From NCBI GenBank assembly GCA_030145055.1, contig JAQYWK010000002.1:62001-126000 (forward strand): DNA of 64,000 nt, in the 5' to 3' direction. Positions 44,170-53,754 of this stretch are shown here, one piece after another. The position numbers were made by a program, and so were the translations under genes. The stretch comes from Desulfovibrio sp. (GTDB taxonomy: Bacteria; Desulfobacterota; Desulfovibrionia; Desulfovibrionales; Desulfovibrionaceae). A model generated the notes under the pieces. The model was not told the origin of the DNA and did no database searches. It saw nothing but the letters and a program-made list of their open reading frames with translations. The first letter of the stretch is position 1. The number at the start of each line of letters is the position of its first letter.

Positions 44170-44661
44170 CTAGCCGTCTTCGCGAGTTTCAACCAAAGGT
44201 AGGTGAGCACTAAGATTATATAGTCCTCTGAGCGCGAAAGGCAGGTTGAAATGCGGCACTTTTTCAAACTTGATCAGCCCGATATCTTTACCTTCATCTA
44301 TTGATGAAAGGGGCGGAAGACCTGATGGGACAGGGAAGCTGAGTGGGTTGGAATTGATGTAATCCAGCCTTGAAGAGTAATGATCTTTAAGATAGTCAAT
44401 TATCTGATCACGTTCAGCGATTGTGAAGGCTTCAAGAATTATTTTGCGATCTTTTTTCTCGTCGGAGACTGCATCCAGCATTGCTGGTGGTCCGATTAGA
44501 TTGGCCCATTCAATAGAAGTTTCATCACTCTCATCCCATTCGGGTCTGAAAAGATGAACTTCAACATCGCGGCGACCTTTAAAGCTGCGAACTACCATTG
44601 AGACTGCATATCCACGGTCTATCGGAATCTCGCCATTTTCTATTTGAATTATAGGAATCAT
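44170..44661 (-). CDS. Protein of unknown function
   Basis: A 163-residue soluble protein without signal peptide or recognised family. It is acidic in the middle (RPEWDESDETSIEW) and ends with a proline-containing segment (FPVPSGLPPLSSIDEG) and a hydrophobic KVPHFNLPFALRGLYNLSAHLPLV. AAGAGGTAG precedes the ATG. It stands alone between aat and uvrB with its own terminator, so it is probably a real gene, likely restricted to related bacteria. Confidence 0.72.
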   Translation of the reverse strand: MIPIIQIENGEIPIDRGYAVSMVVRSFKGRRDVEVHLFRPEWDESDETSIEWANLIGPPAMLDAVSDEKKDRKIILEAFTIAERDQIIDYLKDHYSSRLDYINSNPLSFPVPSGLPPLSSIDEGKDIGLIKFEKVPHFNLPFALRGLYNLSAHLPLVETREDG

Positions 44662-44764
44662 TGCTACCTCTTAAAATGGATGTTTTAATACTTCTTGCTT
44701 ATTCAATAATCTAAATATCATAACTTTTTTAATTTAACTATACAAGTCAGGAAAAAAGAGCAGG

Positions 44765-46771
44765 ATGTCTGGAAAATTCGAACTCGTCAGCGACTTTACT
44801 TTAAAAGGTGATCAGCCTGAAGCTGTGAAGCAAATTGTGGAAAACTTGAAGCACGGTGTGCAGGATCAGGTTCTACTTGGTGCTACAGGTACGGGTAAGA
44901 CTTTTGCTATGGCAAATGTGATAAGCCAGCTTAACAGGCCGACGCTTGTAATGGCTCCTAATAAGACACTTGCCGCACAGCTTTTCAATGAATTTAAAAC
45001 TCTTTTTCCGAACAATGCTGTTGAATATTTTGTCAGTTATTACGACTATTACCAACCAGAAGCTTATCTTCCACACTCGGATACTTTCATAGAAAAAGAT
45101 TCATCAATTAACGACGACATAGATAAACTACGGCATTCTGCAACTCATGCATTGCTCACGCGTCGTGATGTTCTGATTGTTGCTTCCGTATCGTGTATTT
45201 ACGGTCTAGGTTCACCTGAATTCTATTCCCGCATGATTATTCCAGTTGAAGAAGGGCAAGACTTTCCCATGGAAAAGCTCATGGACCGGTTGATTGAGGT
45301 TCAGTATGTACGTAATGATTACGATTTCCATCGCGGAACATTCAGAGTTCGCGGTGATGTTATTGAAATTATTCCGGCATATAGTCGTGAGCAGGCTCTC
45401 AGAATAGAATATTTTGGTGATGAGATTGAAGCTATATTAGAGACTGATCCGCTCACTGGTGAAGTCACCGGGCGAAGGCGTAAAACCGTAATTTATCCCG
45501 CCAGTCACTTTGTATCTGATAAAGATAATCTTGAGATTGCGGTAGAACGTATTCGCGCAGAGCTTTTTGATACACTCAATAATTTTAAGCGAGAAAACAA
45601 GCTTGTAGAGGCTCAGCGTATTGAGCAACGCACAATGTATGATCTCGAAATGATTGAAGAGATCGGCTATTGTAGTGGGATTGAAAACTATTCGCGCCAG
45701 ATGGATGGTCGTGAAGAGGGTGATCCTCCGGCTACGTTGCTTCACTATTTTCCAGATGATTTCCTTTTGTTCATGGATGAATCTCACATTGCTGTTTCGC
45801 AGGTTGGCGCCATGTACAATGGAGACAGGTCCCGAAAAACAACCCTTGTAAATTTTGGATTCAGACTTCCGTCAGCACTTGATAATCGTCCGCTGTGTTT
45901 TGAAGAATTTTTAGATAAAGTCGGCCAGACTGTTTATGTGTCGGCAACTCCGGGGCCGTGGGAAATTGAACGTTCGCAAGGGCTTGTGATTGAGCAGATT
46001 ATCCGGCCTACAGGACTTCTTGATCCTATTGTAGAAGTTCGTCCTTCCAAAGCTCAGATGGATGACTTGCTTACCGAGTGTAAAATTCGTGAAAGTAGAA
46101 ATGAGCGGGTTCTGATCACAACGCTGACCAAGCGGATGTCGGAAGATTTAACGGACTATTTCAATCAGATGGGCGTGGAAGCAAAATACCTTCATTCTGA
46201 TATTGTTACTATGGAGCGAATGGAGATTATCCAGTCGCTACGGGCCGGAAATTTTACTGCGCTGGTCGGGATTAACCTACTTCGTGAAGGCCTTGATATT
46301 CCTGAAGTCTCTTTGGTCGCGATACTTGATGCTGACAAGGAAGGTTTTTTGAGATCAACTAGATCTCTCATTCAGACTTTCGGACGTGCTTCTCGAAATT
46401 CTGGAGGACTGGTTATACTTTACGCCGACAGAATTACTAATTCCATGCGAACTGCAATGGATGAGACGGCTCGTAGACGCATAAAACAGATAGAATACAA
46501 CAAAGAGCACGGAATCACCCCGCAAACCATCAGTAAATCGCTGGATAATATGCTGGGAACATTGTACTCTACTAAATCATCGGGTGATAAAGTTAAGTTT
46601 GCTGCTGAAGAAATGGCAGAATATGGACTTGATCCCGTTAAAATGGAAAAGATGGTTCGTAAGCTGGAAAAAGAGATGCGCAAATATGCAAGCGAGCTTG
46701 AATTTGAAAAAGCTGCTGAACTTAGAGATCGCATTCAGGTTTTACGAGATAAACTTATTACTTTGGGCTAA
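44765..46771 (+). CDS. uvrB: UvrABC system protein B
   Basis: A 668-residue nucleotide excision repair helicase-like subunit that loads damaged DNA for UvrC. Walker A is [13 protein letters not shown]; the beta-hairpin that clamps DNA is [12 protein letters not shown]; helicase motifs [17 protein letters not shown] and TFGRASRN are present. A C-terminal UVR motif ([21 protein letters not shown], split at FEKAAELRD) binds UvrC. AGCAGG precedes the ATG. Confidence 0.98.
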   Translation: MSGKFELVSDFTLKGDQPEAVKQIVENLKHGVQDQVLLGATGTGKTFAMANVISQLNRPTLVMAPNKTLAAQLFNEFKTLFPNNAVEYFVSYYDYYQPEAYLPHSDTFIEKDSSINDDIDKLRHSATHALLTRRDVLIVASVSCIYGLGSPEFYSRMIIPVEEGQDFPMEKLMDRLIEVQYVRNDYDFHRGTFRVRGDVIEIIPAYSREQALRIEYFGDEIEAILETDPLTGEVTGRRRKTVIYPASHFVSDKDNLEIAVERIRAELFDTLNNFKRENKLVEAQRIEQRTMYDLEMIEEIGYCSGIENYSRQMDGREEGDPPATLLHYFPDDFLLFMDESHIAVSQVGAMYNGDRSRKTTLVNFGFRLPSALDNRPLCFEEFLDKVGQTVYVSATPGPWEIERSQGLVIEQIIRPTGLLDPIVEVRPSKAQMDDLLTECKIRESRNERVLITTLTKRMSEDLTDYFNQMGVEAKYLHSDIVTMERMEIIQSLRAGNFTALVGINLLREGLDIPEVSLVAILDADKEGFLRSTRSLIQTFGRASRNSGGLVILYADRITNSMRTAMDETARRRIKQIEYNKEHGITPQTISKSLDNMLGTLYSTKSSGDKVKFAAEEMAEYGLDPVKMEKMVRKLEKEMRKYASELEFEKAAELRDRIQVLRDKLITLG

Positions 46772-46798
46772 CGCCCGCACATCTGGTGGAAAACAGGA

Positions 46799-47836
46799 AT
46801 GAAATCCAAATCCATATATTCAAGAATGCTGAACCTCAGAAGAGAATTTGGTATGTTCTGGGGGCTTGCCGCCGGATTTATCTATATGACTCTGGTCTTT
46901 ATCGGCGGCATTATCGGGTACATGTGGATTGAGGGATGGAATTTCTTCAATAGCTTCTACATGGTTGTAATCACCCTTTCTACAGTCGGTTTCATGGAGG
47001 TGTTACCTCTTTCTGAAAACGGCAGAATTATGACCGCGATGCTTATACTTGGCGGTGTCGGTGGTTTTGCATATTTGATTGGTGCCTTTTCTCAATTATT
47101 AGTTGAGGGGCGGGTACAAGCTCTTCTTGGGAGACGCAGGATGCAGAAGACAATTGGAAAATTAAAAGATCATATCATAGTCTGTGGTTATGGAAGAATC
47201 GGCGCCATCGTGGTCGAAGAAGTTCGCAATGAAGGTATTGATGTTGTTGTCATCGAAAATAGCCCGGAACTTGTTGCTCATATGGAAGCTCAGGATATTT
47301 ATTGCATTGAAGGCGATGCGACTAAGGATGACACCTTGAAACTGGCTGGTCTTGGTCAGGCCAAGTCACTTATCGCAGCACTTTCAGACGAAGCGGCTAA
47401 TGTTTATGTAACTCTCATTGCGCGCCAGTTCAGCTCAAAAGTGAATATTATCGCACGCGGTAATAACAAAACCAGTATTTCCCGCCTTGAGTTTGCCGGA
47501 GCAGACAGAGTCGTGCTTCCGCACACTATCGGCGGAATTCGTATGGCTCAGTCTGTACTAAGGCCGACGGTCACCAACTTTCTAGATATTGCCATGCGCG
47601 GTAAGATTGATCTTCAAATGGAAGAGCTTTTTGTTACCGAGAGTTCTGAGTTTGTAGGACAGGATTTAATTGAATCCAAAATTCGCCCTCGCTTTAACTT
47701 GATTATTATTGCGATTAGAAAGAACGATGGAGAAATGGTTTTTAATCCCGGTCCTAAAGAAATTATTGATGCTGGTGATACTCTTTTGACAGTTGGGAAA
47801 ATCAGCGACCTTTCTGCCATTCAGAAAGTTTTATAG
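46799..47836 (+). CDS. Two-helix potassium channel with TrkA-N/RCK domains
   Basis: A 345-residue protein. Two membrane helices (residues about 20-45 and 70-95) flank a pore loop whose filter reads TLSTVGFMEV (Thr62-Val-Gly-Phe65) instead of the usual TVGYGD. A cytoplasmic RCK N domain follows (IIVCGYGRIGAIVVEEV, a Rossmann NAD/nucleotide motif; IEGDATKDDTL), then an RCK C domain. It probably passes K+ under ligand control in the inner membrane. ACAGGA precedes the ATG, 27 bases after uvrB. Confidence 0.88.
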   Translation: MKSKSIYSRMLNLRREFGMFWGLAAGFIYMTLVFIGGIIGYMWIEGWNFFNSFYMVVITLSTVGFMEVLPLSENGRIMTAMLILGGVGGFAYLIGAFSQLLVEGRVQALLGRRRMQKTIGKLKDHIIVCGYGRIGAIVVEEVRNEGIDVVVIENSPELVAHMEAQDIYCIEGDATKDDTLKLAGLGQAKSLIAALSDEAANVYVTLIARQFSSKVNIIARGNNKTSISRLEFAGADRVVLPHTIGGIRMAQSVLRPTVTNFLDIAMRGKIDLQMEELFVTESSEFVGQDLIESKIRPRFNLIIIAIRKNDGEMVFNPGPKEIIDAGDTLLTVGKISDLSAIQKVL

Positions 47837-48006
47837 TTGCTTGAATTTGAGAAGTTGGCTAAGTCTACGAAATAAACTTCTGCTTCATAATAACTAATTA
47901 TTTTAGATAATTATTATAACTGGATTATATCTTTGCCCTGATTGTATTTTACTTTCAGGGTGATTTTAATTTTAAATGAACATCAAATAAGAAATCCAAA
48001 TATACC

Positions 48007-49854
48007 GTGAAAAAATCAGACGAAAAGAAAGTTAAAGAGCTCGTAAAAACTCTTGAAAATCATAATGAAAATTATCGTCGTGGTATGCCCACAATCAGCG
48101 ATGCCAGATATGATGAACTCACCGAAGAGCTGCGCCAAATTGCGCCTGATCATCCATTTTTAGGTAATGTCGAGCCTGAAAGTTTTAGTAATAAGGTTGA
48201 GATTAGGCATCCTAAGCCGATGCTTTCGACTGAAAAAGCCTATACCATTGAAGAGTTAGATAGATTTGTTTCTCGTGTTGAGAAAGAAGCTAAAATGCTC
48301 GGTATCAAAGACATTGAATATCGCATTACGCCTAAGCTCGACGGTCTCGCAGCTCGTGATGATGGTAAAATTTTTGCGACCCGTGGTAATGGTGAAGTTG
48401 GTTATGAAATTTCTAGTGCTTTTGCTAAAGGCGTAATCGCTGTTGGCGGTCGCGGGCAAGGCGTGGGCGAAATAGTTTGCAGCCAGAATTATTTTAATGA
48501 GCACCTTTCAGAAGTATTTGAGCATCCGCGCAATATGGTTGTCGGCATTGTTACCTCTGATAATGTTAATGAGGCTTCAAAGCAGGCTCTACAGGACGAA
48601 GCGATAAGATTTGTCCCATATAGCACTCTTGCAAAAAAAGTCGTTAGTGGCGAAGAACTTGTCCGTGATGTGTGGAAGATTACTGACGAGTTATGGGAGC
48701 AGGCTGACTATCCCTTGGATGGGATGGTTGCCGAAGTTATCAACACGAATCTTCAAGACGCACTGGGCGCTACAGCTCACCATTATCGTTGGCAGATAGC
48801 TATTAAGAAGAAGGGCGAATCCGCTGTTACTACAGTTTTAGATATTCGCTGGCAGGTTGGGCGCATGGGCGCAGTTACTCCTGTTATGGAAGTTGATCCC
48901 GTATCTGTTTCCGGTGCAACGATCAGCAATGTTACTGCGCACAATGCTGGAATGCTGCGCGATCACTCCATAGGGAAAGGAGCGGTAATCAGGATTATTC
49001 GTAGCGGTGAGGTTATTCCAAAATTAGAGGAAGTAATCAAACCAGCTGAATCCGTTGAACTTCTCACGCATTGTCCCTCATGCAACGCTGAACTTTATTG
49101 GTCTAATGATTTTCTTAAATGTCCAGATTTTAGCTGTCCCGCGCGAGTTGAGCAGCGCCTTGAATATTGGTTTAAAACTCTTGGCAATGCGGACTGGTTT
49201 GGTAAAAAGACCATTGCACGGCTAGTAAAAGGTGGACGCAAAACGCTCGAATCTGTTTATGAAATGGGTGAAGAAGATTTCGTAAAACTTGATTTTGGTC
49301 CGATTCAGTCCTCTAATTTAGCAGAAGCTATTTACATTAGCCGGACCAAGGAAGTTGACGATTGGAGATTTCTAGCTGCGTTTGGAATTCCAGATCTCGG
49401 CAAGGCCGACAGCCGTAAGCTGCTTGGACACTTCAAGCTGGAAAATGTTGTAGATGTTAAGCAGGAAGAGCTTGTCGAGATTCATGGATTCGGTGATCTT
49501 ACCAGTCATTCTGTGACAAAGGGGATTGGTGCTATTAAAGAAACCATTCTCCATATGCTGGCTAAAAATTTCAATTTGCGTCGCACTCCACTTGAAAGTG
49601 ACACGCAGGATATTTCCAGCGCCATCACAGGTAAAGGAATAGTCTTCACTGGGAAAATGGTCCAAGGCTCACGTGAAGATATGCAGGCTATGGCCCGCAA
49701 AATGGGCGCTAAGGTTCAGACTTCAGTCACCGGTAAAACTAATTTTCTTGTCTGCGGTAGTAATGTCGGTGAGAAGAAAATGGAAAAAGCCCGTGCAAAG
49801 GGAGTAGAAATAATGACTGAAAGCGAATTTATGGATATAGTAAGCGCAGATTAA
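48007..49854 (+). CDS. ligA: NAD-dependent DNA ligase, divergent LigA-type
   Basis: A 615-residue protein, shorter than typical LigA (about 670). The Ia-like domain is SDARYDELTEEL. The adenylation motif is KLDG with candidate Lys110 (ITPKLDGLAARDD), where typical LigA reads ELKIDGLA. The OB-fold region QVGRMGAVTPVMEVDPV and HNAGMLRDHSIGKG are clear. A four-Cys zinc finger (CPSC, CPDFSC), helix-hairpin-helix segments and a C-terminal BRCT domain (GIVFTGKMVQGSREDM) follow. It seals nicks in DNA with NAD+. Several normally strict positions differ (HPRNMVVGIV for the usual NPRNAAAGSLRQ), so it could be a paralogue. The start codon is GTG. Confidence 0.88.
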   Translation: MKKSDEKKVKELVKTLENHNENYRRGMPTISDARYDELTEELRQIAPDHPFLGNVEPESFSNKVEIRHPKPMLSTEKAYTIEELDRFVSRVEKEAKMLGIKDIEYRITPKLDGLAARDDGKIFATRGNGEVGYEISSAFAKGVIAVGGRGQGVGEIVCSQNYFNEHLSEVFEHPRNMVVGIVTSDNVNEASKQALQDEAIRFVPYSTLAKKVVSGEELVRDVWKITDELWEQADYPLDGMVAEVINTNLQDALGATAHHYRWQIAIKKKGESAVTTVLDIRWQVGRMGAVTPVMEVDPVSVSGATISNVTAHNAGMLRDHSIGKGAVIRIIRSGEVIPKLEEVIKPAESVELLTHCPSCNAELYWSNDFLKCPDFSCPARVEQRLEYWFKTLGNADWFGKKTIARLVKGGRKTLESVYEMGEEDFVKLDFGPIQSSNLAEAIYISRTKEVDDWRFLAAFGIPDLGKADSRKLLGHFKLENVVDVKQEELVEIHGFGDLTSHSVTKGIGAIKETILHMLAKNFNLRRTPLESDTQDISSAITGKGIVFTGKMVQGSREDMQAMARKMGAKVQTSVTGKTNFLVCGSNVGEKKMEKARAKGVEIMTESEFMDIVSAD

Positions 49855-49935
49855 ATTTTATATTTAGACTAACTGATTTATATATAACGCAATTAATTGG
49901 CTCATTAATGGGCCGTAAAATTTCAGGAGCACAAA

Positions 49936-50712
49936 ATGACTGATATAGTAATTATTGGCGCAAAAGGGCGCATGGGCGCAACGCTTGTTCGTTTAATTCA
50001 GGAAAGCGATGATATGAAACTCGCTGCCGTAATGGAACGTTCCGGATGTGAAGAAGGGCTTGATGCTCTTGGCTGTGTTTGCGGTACGTCACCTGATGAA
50101 GTTCTTGTACAGGTTCCCGGCGCAGTTATTATCGACTTTACTGCTCCTGCGGCAACTTTGAAGCTGCTCGAAACAGCCGTAATTACCGGCAATCCAGTTG
50201 TAATCGGAACTACTGGTATGACTGCTGAAGATATTGCTAAGGTTGAAGAGTTTGCGAAGAAAGTTCCAGTATTCCTCGCTCCGAATATGAGCGTTGGTGT
50301 TAACGTGCTTCTCAAGATTTTACCTGAATTGGTTCGCATGCTCGGACCTGCTTACGATATGGAAATGACCGAAATTCACCATAACAAAAAGGTTGATTCC
50401 CCAAGCGGTACAGCTCTCAAGCTTGCTGAGTGCATGGCGGAAGCTCGCGGACTCGTTTATGATGAAGTTAAGCAGCATTGCCGCGACGGTATTATCGGAG
50501 CTAGAACTAAAGATGAGCTTGGCGTAATGGCTGTTCGCGGCGGAGACGTTGTCGGCGATCACACTGCATACTTCCTCGGGCCTGGTGAACGCATAGAAGT
50601 AACTCACCGTGCACATTCCCGTGATACATTTGCCCAGGGCGCAATCAGAGCTGCCGGATGGCTGGCAGAGCAGAAGCCCGGTAAAATTTATTCAATGGCA
50701 GACATTTTCTAA
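49936..50712 (+). CDS. dapB: 4-hydroxy-tetrahydrodipicolinate reductase
   Basis: A 258-residue enzyme of the lysine/diaminopimelate pathway, cytoplasmic. The nucleotide-binding motif [10 protein letters not shown] is at the N-terminus. The signature [20 protein letters not shown] contains the catalytic His pair and Lys; [13 protein letters not shown] and GAIRAAGWL are also conserved. CAGGAGC precedes the ATG. A terminator follows. Confidence 0.97.
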   Translation: MTDIVIIGAKGRMGATLVRLIQESDDMKLAAVMERSGCEEGLDALGCVCGTSPDEVLVQVPGAVIIDFTAPAATLKLLETAVITGNPVVIGTTGMTAEDIAKVEEFAKKVPVFLAPNMSVGVNVLLKILPELVRMLGPAYDMEMTEIHHNKKVDSPSGTALKLAECMAEARGLVYDEVKQHCRDGIIGARTKDELGVMAVRGGDVVGDHTAYFLGPGERIEVTHRAHSRDTFAQGAIRAAGWLAEQKPGKIYSMADIF

Positions 50713-50779
50713 AACTAGTCTTTAATAACTTGGCTACGCATTACAAAATTTGTAGCTGAAATATGGATTTAAGGTTAAT

Positions 50780-50818
50780 AAGGTCGTATCGGTTTATCCG
50801 ATGCGGCCTTTTTTTTGT
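50780..50818 (+). terminator. Intrinsic terminator after dapB
   Basis: A stem of about 13 bp from AAGGTCGTATCGG and CCGATGCGGCCTT (two G-T pairs) around a 5-base loop, followed by eight T's. Confidence 0.85.
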
Positions 50819-50860
50819 TAATAAATTCAGTAAATAATTTATGATAATTTTATAAAGTTA

Positions 50861-50884
50861 AACTTTAACTTTAACTTTAACTTT
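50861..50884 (+). repeat. Hexanucleotide tandem repeat upstream of kup
   Basis: Four perfect copies of AACTTT, preceded by AAAGTTA so that the left edge forms an inverted repeat with the first unit. It lies 27-50 bases before the kup start, within the likely promoter or leader. Confidence 0.85.
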
Positions 50885-50910
50885 AAATATTACGTAGCAG
50901 TGAAGCAAAT

Positions 50911-52776
50911 ATGAAGAAAAAGAGTGAAGTATCGAGACAGACGGTTTTATCGCTGGGCGCACTTGGCGTTGTTTTTGGTGATATTGGAACCAGCCCACTT
51001 TACGCCTTGAAAGCCTGTTTTAGCGGGCATCATGCAATTGCACTCAATCCCGGAAATGTTCTTGGCGTGCTATCGCTTATTATCTGGTCTCTTTTTGTTG
51101 TGATCAGTTTAAAGTATGTAACCTTCGTTATGGCTGCGGATAATAAAGGTGAAGGAGGGATTTTCGCCCTATATGAGCTTATAAGTAAAAAGGGCGGTAA
51201 ACAAAAAGTCTCATTAACACTTCTCCTTGCAATGATTGGCGGCGCTCTTTTGTATGGTGACGGAGTCATTACGCCCGCCATATCGGTTCTCTCAGCAATC
51301 GAAGGGCTTGATATTGCCACGCCAATTGCTCACAAATATACAACCCACATTTCATGCACCATTCTGCTCGCTCTATTTGCTTTTCAAAAATGCGGTACAG
51401 ATAAAATTGGGCGGCTGTTTGGTCCTATCATGGGCGTTTGGTTTGTCGTAATAGGTACATTCGGGGCGTTATCGTTACTAAATAATCCAGTGGTGCTTGA
51501 GGCTTTCAGTCCGTGGCATGCAATAAGGTTCTTTGCAGAAAACGGGCTCGCTGGGACTCTAGTTCTAGGAGCGGTTGTTCTTTGTGTCACCGGAGGAGAA
51601 GCTCTATTTGCAGACATGGGACACTTTGGCCGGAAACCAATCACACTGGCGTGGTATTGTGTTGCCTTGCCAAGTTTACTTTTAAATTACCTTGGACAGG
51701 GCGCCTTACTAATCAATGACCCCAAGCTTGTCGTTAATCCTTTTTTCAGTCTGTTTCCACAATCCATTCTATTGCCGATGGTTGGACTCGCAACACTGGC
51801 GGCTATTATTGCTTCGCAGGCTATTATCTCAGGCGCTTTTTCGCTTACCGCTCAGGCTGTTCATCTTGGTTTCATCCCACGTATCAAAATATTTCAAACC
51901 TCCGAACTTAATCCCGGTCAAGTATATGTAAGCTCTGTAAATTGGATCATGGCTGCACTTAGTATCCTGCTTGTAATCTCATTCAAACAGTCGGAAGAAT
52001 TAGCAGGAGCATACGGAATCGCCATCACAGGAACCATGGTTATTACAACTTATCTGTTCTGGTTTTACCTGCGCGATATTCGCAAGTGGTCTTTCGCTCC
52101 TGCCGCGCTGCTTACAGGGTTTTTTGCATGTTTTGATCTGGGATTTTTGATTGTGAACTTCACCAAGATTGGCGGTGGAGGCTGGGTTCCAATCCTGCTT
52201 GCTGCAATCATTGCGTATGGGATGTACATATGGATTTGGGGGAGAGCGGAAGTTTTTGCGAATGTAAAGGAAAGAGGACTGCATGTTACAGCCCTTGAAG
52301 ATTTAATTGAAAAGAATTTGCTCGCTAAGGTTCCCGGAGAAGCAATCTTTTTAGCCGCGTCTGACTTTGTTCCGCATGCCTTCGTTCAGCATCTAAGATG
52401 GAACAGAGTTGTTCATGAAAAGCTGGTTTTTGTGCAGGTGAAGACTTTAAGCGATCCCTATGTTGATTCGGGAAAACGCATATCTATTAAGAAAATTGAA
52501 AAGAATGTTTCGTGGCTTACCGTTTCGTATGGTTTCATGGAGAAACCTAACGTTCCGGTAGCTATCTTTCAGGCATATAATCAACTTGGGGTGACTCAGG
52601 ATGAGTGTCATTATTATGTTGGGCAGGTTTCTATCAAGCTTAATAGAGAGAGATTGGATTATCTACTTAGAAGAAAAATATTTATAGTGCTAAGTTCTTT
52701 TTCAGATAATCCTGTGGAATATTTCAAAATACCGGAAGAGCAGGTCGTCACTATTGGTACCGGAATAAAAGTGTAA
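50911..52776 (+). CDS. kup: Kup-family potassium uptake transporter
   Basis: A 621-residue inner-membrane K+/H+ symporter of the Kup/HAK family. The N-terminal signature LGALGVVFGDIGTSPLYALKACF (quoted in part) is clear, with GEGGIFALYELI, about twelve hydrophobic helices, and a C-terminal cytoplasmic domain from about residue 450. Length is normal. The ribosome site is weak (AGTGA). The hexanucleotide repeat just upstream could influence expression. Confidence 0.95.
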   Translation: MKKKSEVSRQTVLSLGALGVVFGDIGTSPLYALKACFSGHHAIALNPGNVLGVLSLIIWSLFVVISLKYVTFVMAADNKGEGGIFALYELISKKGGKQKVSLTLLLAMIGGALLYGDGVITPAISVLSAIEGLDIATPIAHKYTTHISCTILLALFAFQKCGTDKIGRLFGPIMGVWFVVIGTFGALSLLNNPVVLEAFSPWHAIRFFAENGLAGTLVLGAVVLCVTGGEALFADMGHFGRKPITLAWYCVALPSLLLNYLGQGALLINDPKLVVNPFFSLFPQSILLPMVGLATLAAIIASQAIISGAFSLTAQAVHLGFIPRIKIFQTSELNPGQVYVSSVNWIMAALSILLVISFKQSEELAGAYGIAITGTMVITTYLFWFYLRDIRKWSFAPAALLTGFFACFDLGFLIVNFTKIGGGGWVPILLAAIIAYGMYIWIWGRAEVFANVKERGLHVTALEDLIEKNLLAKVPGEAIFLAASDFVPHAFVQHLRWNRVVHEKLVFVQVKTLSDPYVDSGKRISIKKIEKNVSWLTVSYGFMEKPNVPVAIFQAYNQLGVTQDECHYYVGQVSIKLNRERLDYLLRRKIFIVLSSFSDNPVEYFKIPEEQVVTIGTGIKV

Positions 52777-52801
52777 CGAAAGTTTAAATGGTTTTGGCTG
52801 G

Positions 52802-53179
52802 CTAATTTATGTGGTTGCTCATAAATTCGTAAACTAGCTTCATTTCACTTTCTAGAGACTGCAAGTCTTGCTCTGCCTTACTGGAATTTCCAGAAAGCGC
52901 ACTATGCTCCAACTTCAGGCAGGCATCTTTTACTCTGTCTGCACCCATGGTTGCTGCTGCGCCTTTTAGTGAATGGGCCAGATATTTAAGCTCTTCCATT
53001 TGCCCTGACTCGAGCGCATCTTTAATTTTAAGAACTCTAGCAGGTTCATCCCTAAGAAATACCGTGAAGAGTTTTGTAAGGAATTCTTTTTTAGAACCCA
53101 TGGTCTTCATCCAATCGCTGTTAATTACGTCGTTATTGTTCATTTCGTACTCATAGTTCAAAATTAAATTCATATCCAC
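52802..53179 (-). CDS. Hpt-domain phosphotransfer protein
   Basis: A protein of up to 125 residues consisting of one Hpt four-helix domain. The phospho-acceptor His lies in YLAHSLKGAAATMGADRV. It would relay phosphate in a multistep phosphorelay in the cytoplasm; no partner kinase is adjacent. The start is uncertain: ATG at 53179 (GTGGAT nearby) or ATG at 53143 (MNNNDVINSDWM), which fits the domain better. Confidence 0.85.
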   Translation of the reverse strand: MDMNLILNYEYEMNNNDVINSDWMKTMGSKKEFLTKLFTVFLRDEPARVLKIKDALESGQMEELKYLAHSLKGAAATMGADRVKDACLKLEHSALSGNSSKAEQDLQSLESEMKLVYEFMSNHIN

Positions 53180-53245
53180 AAGTTTTCAAACATCGGTTAA
53201 TTATATATTCTAAATCGAAGTTCTAGATTTAGCCATTATTAAAAA

Positions 53246-53277
53246 AAAGGGTCTGAAGTTGATACTTCAGACCCTTT
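53246..53277 (-). terminator. Intrinsic terminator after the ACT-domain gene
   Basis: A 14-bp perfect stem AAAGGGTCTGAAGT / ACTTCAGACCCTTT with a TGAT loop. The preceding A run is a T tract on the minus strand, so it ends the paaK-ACT operon. Confidence 0.92.
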
Positions 53278-53295
53278 ATATAAGCAGTGTTCATT

Positions 53296-53727
53296 CTACA
53301 GTTTGCAGAGCTCTTCACTTGGAATCATTTTAATGTTCTTTCCACTAAGTAATTCAATGGCCTGTTCTGTGCGATCAAAACGGAAAATAATTACTGCATT
53401 GTTGCCGGACTGCTGAACAAATGCGTACATGTATTCAACGTTGATGCTTGCGTCTCTGAGCATATCCAGCAAAGTGTGAAGTCCACCCGGCTGGTCGTCT
53501 ACAACAACTGCGACAACCGTGGTTTTACCTACTGTGAATCCTGCGTCTTTGAGCACTTTCTGCGCGGTTTCAAAGTCTGATACTATAAGTCTCAAAATAC
53601 CGAAATCAGAAGTGTCCGCTAGCGAAAGGGCGCGAATGTTAACTTTTGCTTCACTTAGAAGTCTGGTTACTTCTGCAAGTCTTCCTGCACGATTTTCAAG
53701 AAATATTGATAACTGATCACATTTCAT
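53296..53727 (-). CDS. Tandem ACT-domain protein
   Basis: A 143-residue protein of two ACT domains (residues about 3-65 and 70-135): LSIFLENRAGRLAEVTRLLSEAKVNI and VVVDDQPGGLHTLLDMLRDASINVEY (each quoted from the start of a domain; key residues are the GRL and GGL glycines). ACT domains bind amino acids. It lies 27 bases downstream of the phenylacetate-CoA ligase gene, a frequent pairing, so it may sense an aromatic or branched amino acid for that pathway. GAGGA precedes the ATG. Confidence 0.9.
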   Translation of the reverse strand: MKCDQLSIFLENRAGRLAEVTRLLSEAKVNIRALSLADTSDFGILRLIVSDFETAQKVLKDAGFTVGKTTVVAVVVDDQPGGLHTLLDMLRDASINVEYMYAFVQQSGNNAVIIFRFDRTEQAIELLSGKNIKMIPSEELCKL

Positions 53728-53754
53728 AGTGTTCCTCGCTTTTATGTTGGGCTG

